In this document: one piece after another, positions 35,269-47,535 of the stretch
How the letters are laid out: every line of letters starts with the position of its first letter
Numbering within the stretch: position 1 is the first letter of the stretch
Assembly (NCBI GenBank): GCA_002699125.1
Contig: PABI01000139.1
Location: 1 to 64,000 of the forward strand
From: Anaerolineaceae bacterium
GTDB taxonomy: Bacteria > Chloroflexota > Anaerolineae > Promineifilales > Promineifilaceae
Length of the DNA: 64,000 nucleotides
Reading direction: 5' to 3'
Translations under genes and position numbers: made by a program
The notes under the pieces: model-generated
The model's database searches: none
Seen by the model: only the letters and a program-made list of their open reading frames with translations
Told to the model about the DNA's origin: nothing

Positions 35269-36651
35269 TCACTGGTTCCGCTCCATGGTGATAAAAACCG
35301 ACATGCCCCAGCGCAGCGGCAAATCGTTTTCGGGCAGTGCCAGGGTGACAACGTAGGTCTGATCGCCGCGCACTTCGGCGGCCAGTTCGGCAATTTCCAC
35401 CACGTGCCCGGTCAGCGGCTCATCGGCAAAGGCATCTACCGCCACGGTGGCCATATCTCCGCGAGCAATCTCTACCACATCGGCCTCAATCAAATCGGTA
35501 GTTTCCACCTGCCAGCCAGACAAATCGGCCACAATGGCCACTGGCTGGCCCGCGGTTACCGTCTCGCCAACCTCAACCAGAATATCGGCCACGGTGCCGT
35601 TAAATGGAGCCAGCAGCGCCCGGTTTTCCAACGCCAACCGGGCAGCATCCACCTGCGCCTGCGCTTCAGAAACGGCCGCTTCTGCCTGGGTAACGGCCGT
35701 TTCCGCCTGCCTCACCTGCACCATCACCTCCGCCAAACGCTCTTGCGCCACGCTGATTTCTGCCTGGGCCACGGCCAGTTGCTCCGCCTGCGTACCAGCT
35801 TGCAGCAGCGCCAGCTCCGCCTCGGCGGCAGATTGCTCATTATGCGCCGCCTGCACGCCACCGGCTGCCGCGACTTGCTCCGCGCTGGTTGCGCCCGCCT
35901 GCGCCTCGGCCAGCGCCGCCCGGGCTGCCTGCAAATTGGCCACTGCTGCATTCAGCTGTAGCTGCGCCTGCTCCTGGTCCGCGGCAGAGGCGTTATCACT
36001 CTGCACAACCGGCTCATAGGTGTTGCGCGCTGCAATGTAGGCCGCTTCAGCGGCGGCCACGGCCGCTTCCGCCGCCTGAATTTGGGCAGAACTGCTGCCT
36101 TCCAGCGTCACACTCTGGCTGCCGATGGCCAAATTGACGTTGGCTTCCGCTGCGCCTACCAACGCCTCATTCAACACCACCTGCGCCGCACTGGGATCAG
36201 CCGCCAGGCGGGCATAGTTGGCTTCGGCGGAGGCCACACCCACTTCTGCGGCAGTGACGGCCGTTTCCGCCGCCAATACGCCCGCTTCTGCCATTTGCAC
36301 ATTAGCCACTGCCTGGGCCAGCGCCGCTTCAGCCTGTTGCAGAGCAATCTCCTGCTCAGCCGTGTCTAGCGTGAGCAGCGTGGTCCCTTTTTCTACAGAA
36401 TCCCCCGGGGAAACAGCGACAGTGGTCACCATACCACCGCTGGTCAATGTCAGGTTGGCCTGGGCCAGGGGCATAATTTGCCCTTCAGCCGTGATGGTGG
36501 TGGGGGTTGTTTGGCTGGCGGATGTATTGGAGACGGCCGTATTGCCCCCATTGCCATTTACCGGTGCCAAAAATCGCAGATAGCCCCAATACCCCAAGAC
36601 ACTTAATGTTAAAACAATCCCAATTGATATGAGTAGTCGCTTCGTTGTCAT
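35269..36651 (-). CDS. HlyD-type membrane fusion / adaptor protein, first of a tandem pair
   Basis: 460 aa. N-terminal anchor LLISIGIVLTLSVLGYWGYL, lipoyl half GGMVTTVAVSPGDSVEKGTTLLTLD, a long Ala-rich coiled coil (about residues 90-340), second lipoyl half APFNGTVADILVEVGETVTAG and a barrel ending LPLRWGMSVFITME. It is clearly paralogous to the next gene, with which it is operonic. Many ETAV/QAEA segments in the coiled coil are encoded by ACGGCCGT or ACGGCCGC copies. The ATG at 36651 has GAGGTG 10 nt upstream. The partner transporter is not in the window. Confidence 0.8.
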   Translation of the reverse strand: MTTKRLLISIGIVLTLSVLGYWGYLRFLAPVNGNGGNTAVSNTSASQTTPTTITAEGQIMPLAQANLTLTSGGMVTTVAVSPGDSVEKGTTLLTLDTAEQEIALQQAEAALAQAVANVQMAEAGVLAAETAVTAAEVGVASAEANYARLAADPSAAQVVLNEALVGAAEANVNLAIGSQSVTLEGSSSAQIQAAEAAVAAAEAAYIAARNTYEPVVQSDNASAADQEQAQLQLNAAVANLQAARAALAEAQAGATSAEQVAAAGGVQAAHNEQSAAEAELALLQAGTQAEQLAVAQAEISVAQERLAEVMVQVRQAETAVTQAEAAVSEAQAQVDAARLALENRALLAPFNGTVADILVEVGETVTAGQPVAIVADLSGWQVETTDLIEADVVEIARGDMATVAVDAFADEPLTGHVVEIAELAAEVRGDQTYVVTLALPENDLPLRWGMSVFITMERNQ

Positions 36652-36696
36652 CAAAAATAGTCACCTCGACCATTGATTATCTCAACACTCGACCCA

Positions 36697-36738
36697 AAAA
36701 CAACAAAAAAACTGCCACCCAAACAGTTGGGTGGCAGT
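36697..36738 (-). terminator. Intrinsic terminator after the DHODH-like gene
   Basis: On the minus strand the stem ACTGCCACCC / GGGTGGCAGT (10 bp, loop AACTGTTT) is followed by TTTTTTTGTTG. It lies 53 bp after the stop of the DHODH-like gene and before the adaptor pair. Confidence 0.9.
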
Positions 36739-36791
36739 AAACAGGAGGAAAACACAAACAAGCAGGTGCTGCTCGGCTAACTCATATGTGG

Positions 36792-37820
36792 TTAATCAAA
36801 AGTCATTTGCATCCGGCGCGTACCATAGTCATCTGAATAAGAGCTAAGCACACGCATGTAATTCGCCCGTTCAAATGCAGCCGGTTCGGCACAATTGACC
36901 TGGCTCAAGCTGCCGCGAAGCTGTTCTAACGATTCATATTCGTTTTCTACCAGCCATGCTTCAACGCCGGCACGAATGATTTTGAGACGGCCAATGCCAT
37001 TGCGCAGCAGTTCAGAAGCCATCATAGTAACAGATGCACCGGCCGCAACGCCTTTCAAAACGTCTGTCACGTTGTGTACTCCGGATGTGAGGGCAAAGTC
37101 GGTTTGGAGACGGCCGTACAAAATAGCAATCCAACGCATAGGCAGCCGCAACTCCATTGGCGAACTCAGCACCAAATTAGGCACCACAGCCAACTGCTCC
37201 AAATCAAGATCGGGCTGGTAAAAGCGGTTGAAAAACACCAGCCCATCGGCCCCGGTATCCACCAAACGCTTGGCCATGTTGCCCATCGCGCTAAAGTACG
37301 GGCTCAGCTTCATAGCCACCGGAATATCAACCACAGACTTTACCTGCGCCAGCGCTTCCAGGTACATCTCCTCAACCTCAGAGCTCGATTCATCCAGGCT
37401 CGTTGGCAGGTAGTAGATATTTAGCTCCAACGCATCTGCACCGGCCCGCTCAATATCTTTGGCGTAGCGCATCCACCAGCCGGTAGAAACACCATTCAAA
37501 CTGGCAATAATCGGAATCGACAACGCCTCTTTCGCCCGCCGAATGTGATTAATGTATTCATCCGGACCATATTTGTATTCGGGTGCCTCCGGAAAATAAT
37601 CAAGCGCCTCAGCAAAGCTCTCTGTTCCCTGAAGTAAGTGCTCATTCAGCGTGTGACTTTCTTGCAAAATCTGCTCTTCAAAAAGGGAGTACAACACAAT
37701 TGCGCTGGCTCCCGCGTCTTCCATTTGCCGTAAGCCATCCAAAGTGCGGGTCAATGGCGATGAAGATGGCACCAACGGATTTTTTAATTCCAGACCTAAA
37801 TAATTTGTCGTTAAGTTCAT
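36792..37820 (-). CDS. Dihydroorotate dehydrogenase-like flavoprotein
   Basis: 342 aa FMN-dependent TIM barrel. [22 protein letters not shown] at the N-terminus, [47 protein letters not shown] and [19 protein letters not shown] match the PyrD-like group that is commonly found next to pyruvate:ferredoxin oxidoreductase genes. The classical PyrD active-site Cys/Ser loop is not clear, so it may not be the pyrimidine enzyme. AGGAGG precedes the ATG. It lies 97 bp downstream of PFOR on the same strand, with a 15-bp-arm hairpin between them, and ends in a strong terminator, so the two form a likely operon. Confidence 0.85.
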   Translation of the reverse strand: MNLTTNYLGLELKNPLVPSSSPLTRTLDGLRQMEDAGASAIVLYSLFEEQILQESHTLNEHLLQGTESFAEALDYFPEAPEYKYGPDEYINHIRRAKEALSIPIIASLNGVSTGWWMRYAKDIERAGADALELNIYYLPTSLDESSSEVEEMYLEALAQVKSVVDIPVAMKLSPYFSAMGNMAKRLVDTGADGLVFFNRFYQPDLDLEQLAVVPNLVLSSPMELRLPMRWIAILYGRLQTDFALTSGVHNVTDVLKGVAAGASVTMMASELLRNGIGRLKIIRAGVEAWLVENEYESLEQLRGSLSQVNCAEPAAFERANYMRVLSSYSDDYGTRRMQMTFD

Positions 37821-37844
37821 TTCAGCCTCCTACTCATCTAAACC

Positions 37845-37900
37845 AACCTCCCGCAGGTTCCTTATGAGAACAACCTTGGGGAGAAAACCTGCGGGAGGTT
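37845..37900. repeat. AACCTCCCGCAGGTT hairpin between PFOR and DHODH-like genes
   Basis: Perfect 15-bp arms (37845-37859 and 37886-37900) with a 26-nt loop. A weaker relative (GCAGGTT ... AACCTGC) lies at 21121-21160. It may attenuate or process the PFOR-DHODH transcript. Confidence 0.85.
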
Positions 37901-37917
37901 TAGTCTCGTGAGTTTTT

Positions 37918-40900
37918 TTATTCAGATTTGCCGTTGATGCCGGCCAACTGTTTGTACGTTACCCAAGTGTTTGCCACATCCTGCTTGGCCAGTTCCAGCA
38001 ATCGCTCTGCCGCTTGCGGATTGCTTTGCTGTAAAATGCGGTAGCGCCCTTCACGGTAAATGTAATCTTCCAACGGCATCTTCGGCGGGCGGCTGTCCAA
38101 CGTAAAGGGATTTTGACCCGTCTCAGCCACATCAGGATTAAAGCGATAGAGAGGCCAATGACCACTGTCTACGGCCGCAGATTGCTGCTCCAGACCAAAC
38201 TTCATGTCGTAGCCGTGGGCAATGCAATGGCTGTAGGCAATAATCAACGATGGCCCATCGTACGCCTCTGCTTCCTGGAAAGCACGCACCGTCTGGGCAT
38301 CTTTGGCGCCAAACGCAATCCGAGCCACGTAAATGTTGCCGTAGCTGATGGCCAGCAGTCCCAAATCTTTCTTGGGCATCGGCTTACCAGCGGCAGCAAA
38401 CTTGGCTACTGCACCACGTGGTGTGGCCTTGGACATTTGCCCACCCGTATTGGAATACACTTCGGTATCCAACACCAGCACATTCACGTTGCGCCCGGAG
38501 GCCAACACATGGTCCAAACCGCCAAAACCGATGTCGTAAGCCCAACCATCACCGCCCACAATCCAGACGCTCTTCTTAACAAGAATGTCAGCCATGCTCA
38601 GCAGGTTGGCTAACCGGCCCTGGAAGTTGCCCACACCGTGCTCTTTGCCAGACAGCAGATTCTTGATGACCTCTTTCAGTTCTTCGACACGACCACGTTG
38701 AGCCTGGATATCGGCGTCGGTCATCTGGTCGGCATAGAGAATACTGTCTACCAAAACGGTGCCCAGCACATCGCGCATCTCGCGCAGGGTATTGGTGGCG
38801 GCTTCCAGCCGTTGGTCCAGCGCTACGCGCATTCCCATGCCAAATTCGGCATTGTCTTCAAACAAGGAATTGGACCAGGCCGGGCCACGGCCGTCTTCAT
38901 TTTTCGCCCAGGGTGTCGTAGGCAAGTTACCGCCGTAGATGGAGGAACAGCCTGTGGCGTTGGCAATAAGCGCCCGGTCGCCAAAGAGGCGGCTGAGCAA
39001 ACCTAGATACGGCGTCTCACCACAGCCAGCACAGGCGCCAGAGAACTCAAACAGCGGATCGAGCAGCTGATTGTACTTCACCTGGTTCAACGGAATAGTG
39101 GTGCGGTCTACCTGCGGCAAATCGAGGAAGAAGTTCCAGTTTTCCCGCTCTGGTTCGCGCAGCGGCGGCTGTGGGGCCATATTAATTGCTTTGAACTTGG
39201 GCTGCTTCTTGTTTTTCACCGGGCAAACTTCAACGCAAAGCGTACAGCCGGTGCAATCTTCCGGTGCTACCTGGAGGGTAAAGGCCTGGCCCTTAAACTC
39301 TTTGTAGCGGGCATCGGTGGATTTAAAGGTAGCCGGTGCGTTTTCCAGCTCAGCCTTATCGTACACCTTCATGCGAATAACGGAATGCGGGCAAACAAAG
39401 GCACATTTGCCACACTGGATACAGATGTCCGGGTCCCAAACGGGGATTTCAGTAGCGATGTTGCGCTTTTCCCACTTGGTCGTTCCGGTAGGATATGTGC
39501 CGTCGATTGGCAAGGCACTCACGGGCAGTTCGTCACCCAAGCCTTCAATAATGCGGGCGGTAACAGATTGGATAAATTCCGGCGCGTAATCGGGAACGAT
39601 AGACGGCCGTTCAAAATCACTCGTTACGGCATTGGGCACTTCAACCTGATGCAGGTGTGCCAGCGCGGCATCCACAGCGGCGTAATTTTGTTCCACCACA
39701 ACCTCGCCGCGCTTGCCATACGTCTTCTTGATGGCGGTTTTAATCGCGTCAATGGCTTCATCTGTGGGCAAGACACCACTTAGCGCAAAGAAACAGGTCT
39801 GCATAATTGTGTTGATGCGGCGGCCCATTTTTGTTTCTTTGGCCACCTGGTAACCATCTACCACATAAAATTTCAGATTCTTATCGATGATGGCCTGCTG
39901 TGTACTGCGCGGCATGTTGTCCCACACTTCTTCAGGTCCGTAAGGACTGTTTAGCAGCAGCGTGGCTCCCGGTGCGGCCAGTCGCAACACATCGTACCGT
40001 TCCAAAAAGGTGAATTGATGGACGCCTACAAAGCTGGCGCTCTCAATGAGGTACGGTGCGTGGATAGGCTTCTTGCCAAAACGCAGATGAGAAACGGTTA
40101 CTGAACCCGCTTTCTTGGAATCGTACACAAAGTAAGCTTGGGCGTAATTGGGCGTATCTTCACCAATGATTTTGATGGAGTTCTTATTGGCCCCAACGGT
40201 TCCATCTGAGCCGAGGCCGTAGAAGACGGCGCGTACAACGTCTTTGCTTTCAATGTCAAACGTTTTGTCCCAGGTAAGGCTGGTATGCGTCACATCATCG
40301 TTGATACCGACGGTGAAATGATTTTTGGGGCTGGGCTTGGCCAATTCGTCAAAGACAGCTTTGATCATGCCGGGGGTGAACTCTTTAGAGGAGAGGCCAT
40401 AGCGCCCGCCAATGATGCGCGGCATTGTCTCGAAAGGCGCTTTGCCTTCGGCAACAGCGTCAACCACGGCTGAAATCACGTCCAGGTAAAGCGGCTCGCC
40501 GGAGGCGCCAGGCTCTTTGGTGCGGTCCAGTGCAGCAATCGCTTTCACGGTTGGCGGCAAAGCCTGCACAAAAGCATCCAAAGCAAACGGCCGATATAAA
40601 CGAACCTTTACCACACCTACTTTTTCACCTTGCTCAGCCAGGAATTCGGCGGTGGATTCGGCCGTTTCGGCCCCTGAACCCATCAGCACGATGACGCGCT
40701 CAGCATCCGGCGCGCCAATGTATTCAAACAGCTTGTATTGACGACCGGTCAGTTCGGCAAATTTATCCATGGCCGCCTGCACAATATTGGGGCAGGCGTC
40801 GTAGAACGGATTGACGCTTTCCCGCGCCTGGAAAAAGACGTCCGGGTTTTGCGCCGTACCGCGCATGACGGGGTTATCTGGCGTAAGGCCACGGGCCCGA

Positions 40901-41508
40901 TGCGCCCGCACGAGTTCGTCATTGATCATGGCGCGCAAAACGTCGTCACCCAGCGGTTCAATTTTGCTAATTTCGTGTGAGGTGCGGAAGCCATCAAAAA
41001 AGTGCAAGAAAGGCACGCGGGCTTCCAGCGTGGCGGCTGAAGCAATCAGGGCAAAGTCAGTCACTTCTTGCACGGAGTTGGCGGCCAGAAGGGCAAAACC
41101 GGTGTTGCGAGCGGCCATCACATCAGAGTGGTCGCCGAAGATGGAAAGCGCCTGGGCCGCCACGGAACGGGCGGCAATGTGGAACACGGTTGAGGTCAAT
41201 TCCCCAGCAATTTTATACATGTTGGGAATCATCAGCAGCAAGCCTTGGGAGGCGGTGAAGGTGGTCGTTAGCGCACCAGCTTGCAAAGCACCGTGTACAG
41301 CACCGGCGGCACCGCCTTCAGCCTGCATTTCCACAACCAGGGGTATGGAACCCCAAATATTGGGCTTGCCTTCTGCCGACCATTGGTCGGCCCATTCACC
41401 CATCGGCGATGATGGGGTAATGGGGTAGATGGCAATGACTTCGTTTATCTTGTGGGCGACTCTAGCAGCCGCCTCGTTGCCATCGATGGTTATCATCTGT
41501 TTGGTCAT
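37918..41508 (-). CDS. nifJ: Pyruvate:ferredoxin (flavodoxin) oxidoreductase
   Basis: 1196-aa single-chain PFOR oxidising pyruvate to acetyl-CoA and CO2 with ferredoxin or flavodoxin as acceptor. Domain I has IDGNEAAARVAHKINEVIAIYPITPSSPMGEW. The ferredoxin insert carries two [4Fe-4S] motifs, CIQCGKCAFVCP and CTGCTLCVEVCP. The C-terminal thiamine-diphosphate domain has GACAGCGETPY, GCSSIYGGNLPTTPW and GDGWAYDIGFGGLDHVLASG with LDTEVYSNTGGQMSKATP. All expected cluster and cofactor ligands are visible. The ATG at 41508 has AAGGAGAT upstream; the frame stays open further but without family similarity. It points to anaerobic pyruvate metabolism. Confidence 0.97.
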   Translation of the reverse strand: MTKQMITIDGNEAAARVAHKINEVIAIYPITPSSPMGEWADQWSAEGKPNIWGSIPLVVEMQAEGGAAGAVHGALQAGALTTTFTASQGLLLMIPNMYKIAGELTSTVFHIAARSVAAQALSIFGDHSDVMAARNTGFALLAANSVQEVTDFALIASAATLEARVPFLHFFDGFRTSHEISKIEPLGDDVLRAMINDELVRAHRARGLTPDNPVMRGTAQNPDVFFQARESVNPFYDACPNIVQAAMDKFAELTGRQYKLFEYIGAPDAERVIVLMGSGAETAESTAEFLAEQGEKVGVVKVRLYRPFALDAFVQALPPTVKAIAALDRTKEPGASGEPLYLDVISAVVDAVAEGKAPFETMPRIIGGRYGLSSKEFTPGMIKAVFDELAKPSPKNHFTVGINDDVTHTSLTWDKTFDIESKDVVRAVFYGLGSDGTVGANKNSIKIIGEDTPNYAQAYFVYDSKKAGSVTVSHLRFGKKPIHAPYLIESASFVGVHQFTFLERYDVLRLAAPGATLLLNSPYGPEEVWDNMPRSTQQAIIDKNLKFYVVDGYQVAKETKMGRRINTIMQTCFFALSGVLPTDEAIDAIKTAIKKTYGKRGEVVVEQNYAAVDAALAHLHQVEVPNAVTSDFERPSIVPDYAPEFIQSVTARIIEGLGDELPVSALPIDGTYPTGTTKWEKRNIATEIPVWDPDICIQCGKCAFVCPHSVIRMKVYDKAELENAPATFKSTDARYKEFKGQAFTLQVAPEDCTGCTLCVEVCPVKNKKQPKFKAINMAPQPPLREPERENWNFFLDLPQVDRTTIPLNQVKYNQLLDPLFEFSGACAGCGETPYLGLLSRLFGDRALIANATGCSSIYGGNLPTTPWAKNEDGRGPAWSNSLFEDNAEFGMGMRVALDQRLEAATNTLREMRDVLGTVLVDSILYADQMTDADIQAQRGRVEELKEVIKNLLSGKEHGVGNFQGRLANLLSMADILVKKSVWIVGGDGWAYDIGFGGLDHVLASGRNVNVLVLDTEVYSNTGGQMSKATPRGAVAKFAAAGKPMPKKDLGLLAISYGNIYVARIAFGAKDAQTVRAFQEAEAYDGPSLIIAYSHCIAHGYDMKFGLEQQSAAVDSGHWPLYRFNPDVAETGQNPFTLDSRPPKMPLEDYIYREGRYRILQQSNPQAAERLLELAKQDVANTWVTYKQLAGINGKSE

Positions 41509-41824
41509 AATCGGATCTCCTTCGTTCATTCTATCAACGGAAGCGATTTTGCGGTTTGGGGTAATCTTTCGTGGTTTTAAAGCCAACAAAAACAGTGGTA
41601 TGATTACCGTTCCAAGTATCCTGAAAACGCCGGTCCCTCTGTAGTGACAAACGGCCGTTATGGTCATGCAGAATGTCATCACGGGCTTATGACAGGTCGC
41701 ATCCAAATCAATGACAATTGACCCTGATAGAAAAGACTCTCTTCCCTATACACTATACCATAGGAAAAGTAGCTATTTTTCATCTGCAATTTGATGTAGA
41801 TGATCAGTTTTTCTGGAGGTAATT
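41509..41824. other. Divergent intergenic region between PFOR and a small Cys-rich gene
   Basis: 316 bp holding the promoters of two divergent genes. AGTGACAAA, also seen upstream of ppdK and the 289-aa exported protein, occurs at 41643-41651 next to an ACGGCCGT copy. A TATACACTATACC tract at about 41748-41760 is AT-rich and promoter-like but has no well-spaced -35. No small gene with a credible Shine-Dalgarno was seen. Confidence 0.5.
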
Positions 41825-42142
41825 ATGAAAGTTGTTATAGACCGCGGCCTATGCGATACAAATTTGGCTTTTTGCCAACGCTGTTCGGCGGCCTTTATTC
41901 GCCACCCGGAAGGGTACGACCGGCCCTGTATTCGCGAAATTGAGGATGACGGCAAAGAGCAGCTGACGATTCAAATGTTTACAGACGGCCGTACGCTGGA
42001 AATTGAACTTACTGAAGAAGAGCGGGACATAGCCAGCGTGGAAGGTTGGGAAGCCCTGGCTGATTTTGACCCGGCGTTGTTCCGCACCGGGGCGATGGAG
42101 CGTTGGCGGGAAATCGGCCGTTTGAGTTCAACACACGATTGA
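41825..42142 (+). CDS. Small cysteine-containing protein of unknown function
   Basis: 105 aa. Cysteines at positions 10, 17, 20 and 35 (GLCDTNLAFCQRCSAAF ... RPCI) could bind a metal or a cluster; the spacing C-x6-C-x2-C-x14-C is not one I recognise. The rest is acidic and helical. GGAGGTAATT precedes the ATG, so expression is likely strong. It is divergent from PFOR by 316 bp and ends in a bidirectional terminator. The pairing with PFOR might mean a redox accessory role, which is inference only. Confidence 0.65.
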   Translation: MKVVIDRGLCDTNLAFCQRCSAAFIRHPEGYDRPCIREIEDDGKEQLTIQMFTDGRTLEIELTEEERDIASVEGWEALADFDPALFRTGAMERWREIGRLSSTHD

Positions 42143-42173
42143 TTTCGTTACTCTAAAAGCCGCATCAGCACAC

Positions 42174-42203
42174 AAAAAAACTGCGTTCTGAACGCAGTTT
42201 TTT
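42174..42203. terminator. Bidirectional intrinsic terminator
   Basis: AAAAAACTGCGTT / AACGCAGTTTTTT: an 11-13-bp stem with a T-run on either strand, between convergent genes (Cys-rich protein on plus, propeller protein on minus). Confidence 0.93.
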
Positions 42204-42291
42204 GTAATGTTTTGCGAACCTATTTTTAGTTATTTTTGAGAAAACGGAAGATATACCTTCTCATCCAGGCCCATGAATTGCTGCAGCCTGG

Positions 42292-44202
42292 TTACACCTT
42301 GGTCACCACCACTAAACCAAATCTCATTCCTTGCCTGATAACAGCAAGATGGCTTATTCCATCGCTAAGCAAACCGTCTCCAATTGTGTAATTACTCCAT
42401 ACACCTTTGCTAAATCTCGCCAGTCCAATCCATGTGATAGAACCGTGAGCACCTAACCAGACATCTCCACTAACATCTACAACCATATCTGTTGTATACA
42501 AAATCGGCGCATCGATCGTTATAGGAAATGCTTCCCAACTGACTCCATTAAAATAGTTGATGCCTGTCCGAGCAGCCATCCAAGGATTACCAACACTATC
42601 GAAATCGATCGCGGACACCCCACTACCCGTGAAGCCATCTGACGCATTGTAATGCGTCCAAGTAGACCCATCATAATGGGCAATCTCTAAATTATTATAG
42701 TAAACTGCCCAAGTATCATTACCGTTTGCCGCTACCTTGTGAATTCTATTATCCAATAATCCAGTTGCCGTGGTATAGGTTGTCCAGGTTGAGCCGTCAA
42801 ACTTGGAGAGTCCATTAAAGGTGCCGAACCACATATTTCCAGACCCATCCTGGGCAATAGAATAGACAGCCGCATGAGCAAGCCCATTCGCAGGGGCAAA
42901 CAAGGTCCAATTTGTACCATTAAATTTGTTTACCCCCACGGGAACTATATCAAATTCATTTTTCCAGATAGATAACCATACATTGCCAGCTTGATCAATA
43001 AAAATATCCGCTACCTCATCACCGGCCAGCCCATTCGCTCGTGTATATAATTTCCATGTCTGACCATCATAATGAACAACACCAACGCGAACTACCGTGA
43101 TCCAGATATCGCCGTTGGGGGCCACGGCCATATTGGGTGCTCCTAAAAGGGGGGGAACTGGTAAACCAGCCAGGTAAACTTTCCATTCCGTTCCCTCTTG
43201 GGTAAAAAGGTAGTTGTTGGAGACATACCACATTTGGCCGCTGGCATCAGCTCTGGCCTTGGTAACATAGGTAAAGTCCAACCCAACATTTTGCCTGATA
43301 TCTGTCTGCGTCCACGTGCCAGCACTATATTTGGCAAAGCCGCCCGATTGGGTATCGGAAAATGCGGCCCACAGATTACCAAAAGCATCAAAATCCAGAC
43401 TCTGTGCATAGTCGTTAACCAGACCATTTGCGGTTGTAAACCGTGTCCAGTTGGACCCACTCATCCGGCCAACACTGCCGCTAAAGCTTGAATCAAATGC
43501 AAACCAGACATCACCATTAGGAGCAACCTGAATATCGCGAACCCTGCCGCCTGGGCCTGTAGCGGAGTCACCATACGACGTCCAGGTGCTGCCGCTCAAC
43601 TTTCGCGTACCGACATCATACGTACCGACCCATATGTTTTGATTATTGTCGAAGGCAACGGCCGTAATCCAAGCAACAGGGCCACCAGCAGGCAATTTAA
43701 AAAAGCTGCTGCCATTAAATCCGACAACGCCTGCGGCCGTTCCAAAGTAGAGATTTCCATTGGGATGCACAGAAATTGTAGTAACAAAATTGGCGGGCAA
43801 GCCATTTGTTGTCTTAAAAGTCGTCCAAGACGAACCGTTAAACCTGCTAACCCCGCCCGTTCGAGTGCCAAACCATTTGTTCCCGGCTTGATCAACAGCT
43901 ACTGACCATACTTGATTGTCAGCTAATCCATCGGCAGTGGTATAAGTTTTATAAGAGCCATCGTGGCGGTTCCAACGAACAACACCGTTCATCGTTGCTG
44001 CCCAAACGTAATCGCTTTCGAAGGCAATATCCATGATAGCGGCTGGCGGGGTGAAATTCTGAAAAATATAAATTGGTTCACTGGCAGAGACCAGAGCCTC
44101 TACTTCCATTGATTGTTGCAAGGTCGCTCCCCCCCACGAAAACATTAATGCTAAAAGTAGAACCAACAAACGTAATTTCTGATCGTTAAACATGACACTC
44201 AA
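42292..44202 (-). CDS. Exported two-component-regulator-type propeller protein without kinase
   Basis: 636 aa. The N-terminal hydrophobic LRLLVLLLALMFSWGGA is a signal peptide. The remainder is a chain of repeats of the Reg_prop type (TYTTADGLADNQVWSVAVD, GNKWFGTRTGGVSRFNGSSW, DIWITVVRVGVVHYDGQTW), at least 10-12 units, enough for one to two seven-bladed propellers. Hybrid two-component sensors usually carry such propellers before a Y_Y_Y and a kinase domain; here the chain stops after the propeller. The start is TTG at 44202 with AAGGA 6 nt upstream; an ATG three codons later would be too far from it. Its base composition is visibly more AT-rich than its neighbours. Confidence 0.75.
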   Translation of the reverse strand: MSVMFNDQKLRLLVLLLALMFSWGGATLQQSMEVEALVSASEPIYIFQNFTPPAAIMDIAFESDYVWAATMNGVVRWNRHDGSYKTYTTADGLADNQVWSVAVDQAGNKWFGTRTGGVSRFNGSSWTTFKTTNGLPANFVTTISVHPNGNLYFGTAAGVVGFNGSSFFKLPAGGPVAWITAVAFDNNQNIWVGTYDVGTRKLSGSTWTSYGDSATGPGGRVRDIQVAPNGDVWFAFDSSFSGSVGRMSGSNWTRFTTANGLVNDYAQSLDFDAFGNLWAAFSDTQSGGFAKYSAGTWTQTDIRQNVGLDFTYVTKARADASGQMWYVSNNYLFTQEGTEWKVYLAGLPVPPLLGAPNMAVAPNGDIWITVVRVGVVHYDGQTWKLYTRANGLAGDEVADIFIDQAGNVWLSIWKNEFDIVPVGVNKFNGTNWTLFAPANGLAHAAVYSIAQDGSGNMWFGTFNGLSKFDGSTWTTYTTATGLLDNRIHKVAANGNDTWAVYYNNLEIAHYDGSTWTHYNASDGFTGSGVSAIDFDSVGNPWMAARTGINYFNGVSWEAFPITIDAPILYTTDMVVDVSGDVWLGAHGSITWIGLARFSKGVWSNYTIGDGLLSDGISHLAVIRQGMRFGLVVVTKV

Positions 44203-44353
44203 CGCGAGTCCTTTTTAAAAAAAATTTTGGGGTGTGGTTTTGCACAAGCGCCACAAAAGCTTCTGTATATTATCAACATTTTGAAAAAACAAATAGCATT
44301 TTGGGAGGCAGTTTTTTCGAGGTTGAAAACCTTTTTGTGTAGCTAATTGATAC

Positions 44354-44385
44354 AAAAAAAGGACACAGGTTTTCACCTGTGCCCC
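44354..44385 (-). terminator. Intrinsic terminator after ppdK
   Basis: On the minus strand GGCACAGGTGAAAACCTGTG(T)CC is followed by TTTTTTTGTA. It lies 54 bp after the ppdK stop. Confidence 0.9.
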
Positions 44386-44438
44386 ACTTAAGATTTAACT
44401 TATCTAGTTATTGTCTTGTGGAAATTATTGAACGAACG

Positions 44439-47195
<2,757 letters not shown>

Positions 47196-47412
47196 GTGTC
47201 TATTCCTCCCAATGGAATATAAATTTACTCAAGGTATAGCGTTGTGGAATGTAATCCTCATTCAAAAACTTCTCTACTTTTGATCGAAAAACTTATTGCC
47301 TAATGTGCGATTGGGGGAGGTTTAGTGGGAAAGGTTATCTGTGTCTTACTCCCCCAATGAAATGGGATGACACAACCTTGTCCATTGTAGAAAGCAGTCC
47401 AATTACCAGACA

Positions 47413-47432
47413 GTGACAAAGTGCATTGTCAC
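47413..47432. promoter_or_regulatory. GTGACAA-N6-TTGTCAC dyad, possible operator
   Basis: Perfect 7-bp inverted arms with a 6-nt spacer, the geometry of dimeric helix-turn-helix regulators of the CRP/FNR superfamily. A half-site AGTGACAAA recurs upstream of other genes (41643, 54367; inverted near 53296). Confidence 0.5.
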
Positions 47433-47507
47433 CTATGACAAATATCACCGATCAAATTGCGGGATTTTTCACAAGGGGAATAAGTGAGTTGTTATGGGGG
47501 AATTTGG

Positions 47508-47535
47508 TTGTTTTTCGGTAAGGCTGCTCTAAAAT
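47508..47535 (+). promoter_or_regulatory. Candidate sigma70 promoter of the microprotein gene
   Basis: TTGTTT (47508-47513), 16-nt spacer, TAAAAT (47530-47535), 31 bp before the ATG. Confidence 0.5.

Noticed and set aside
41509-41706. 66-codon upstream extension of PFOR
   Set aside because: The strong AAGGAGAT site and the family N-terminus both mark the ATG at 41508.
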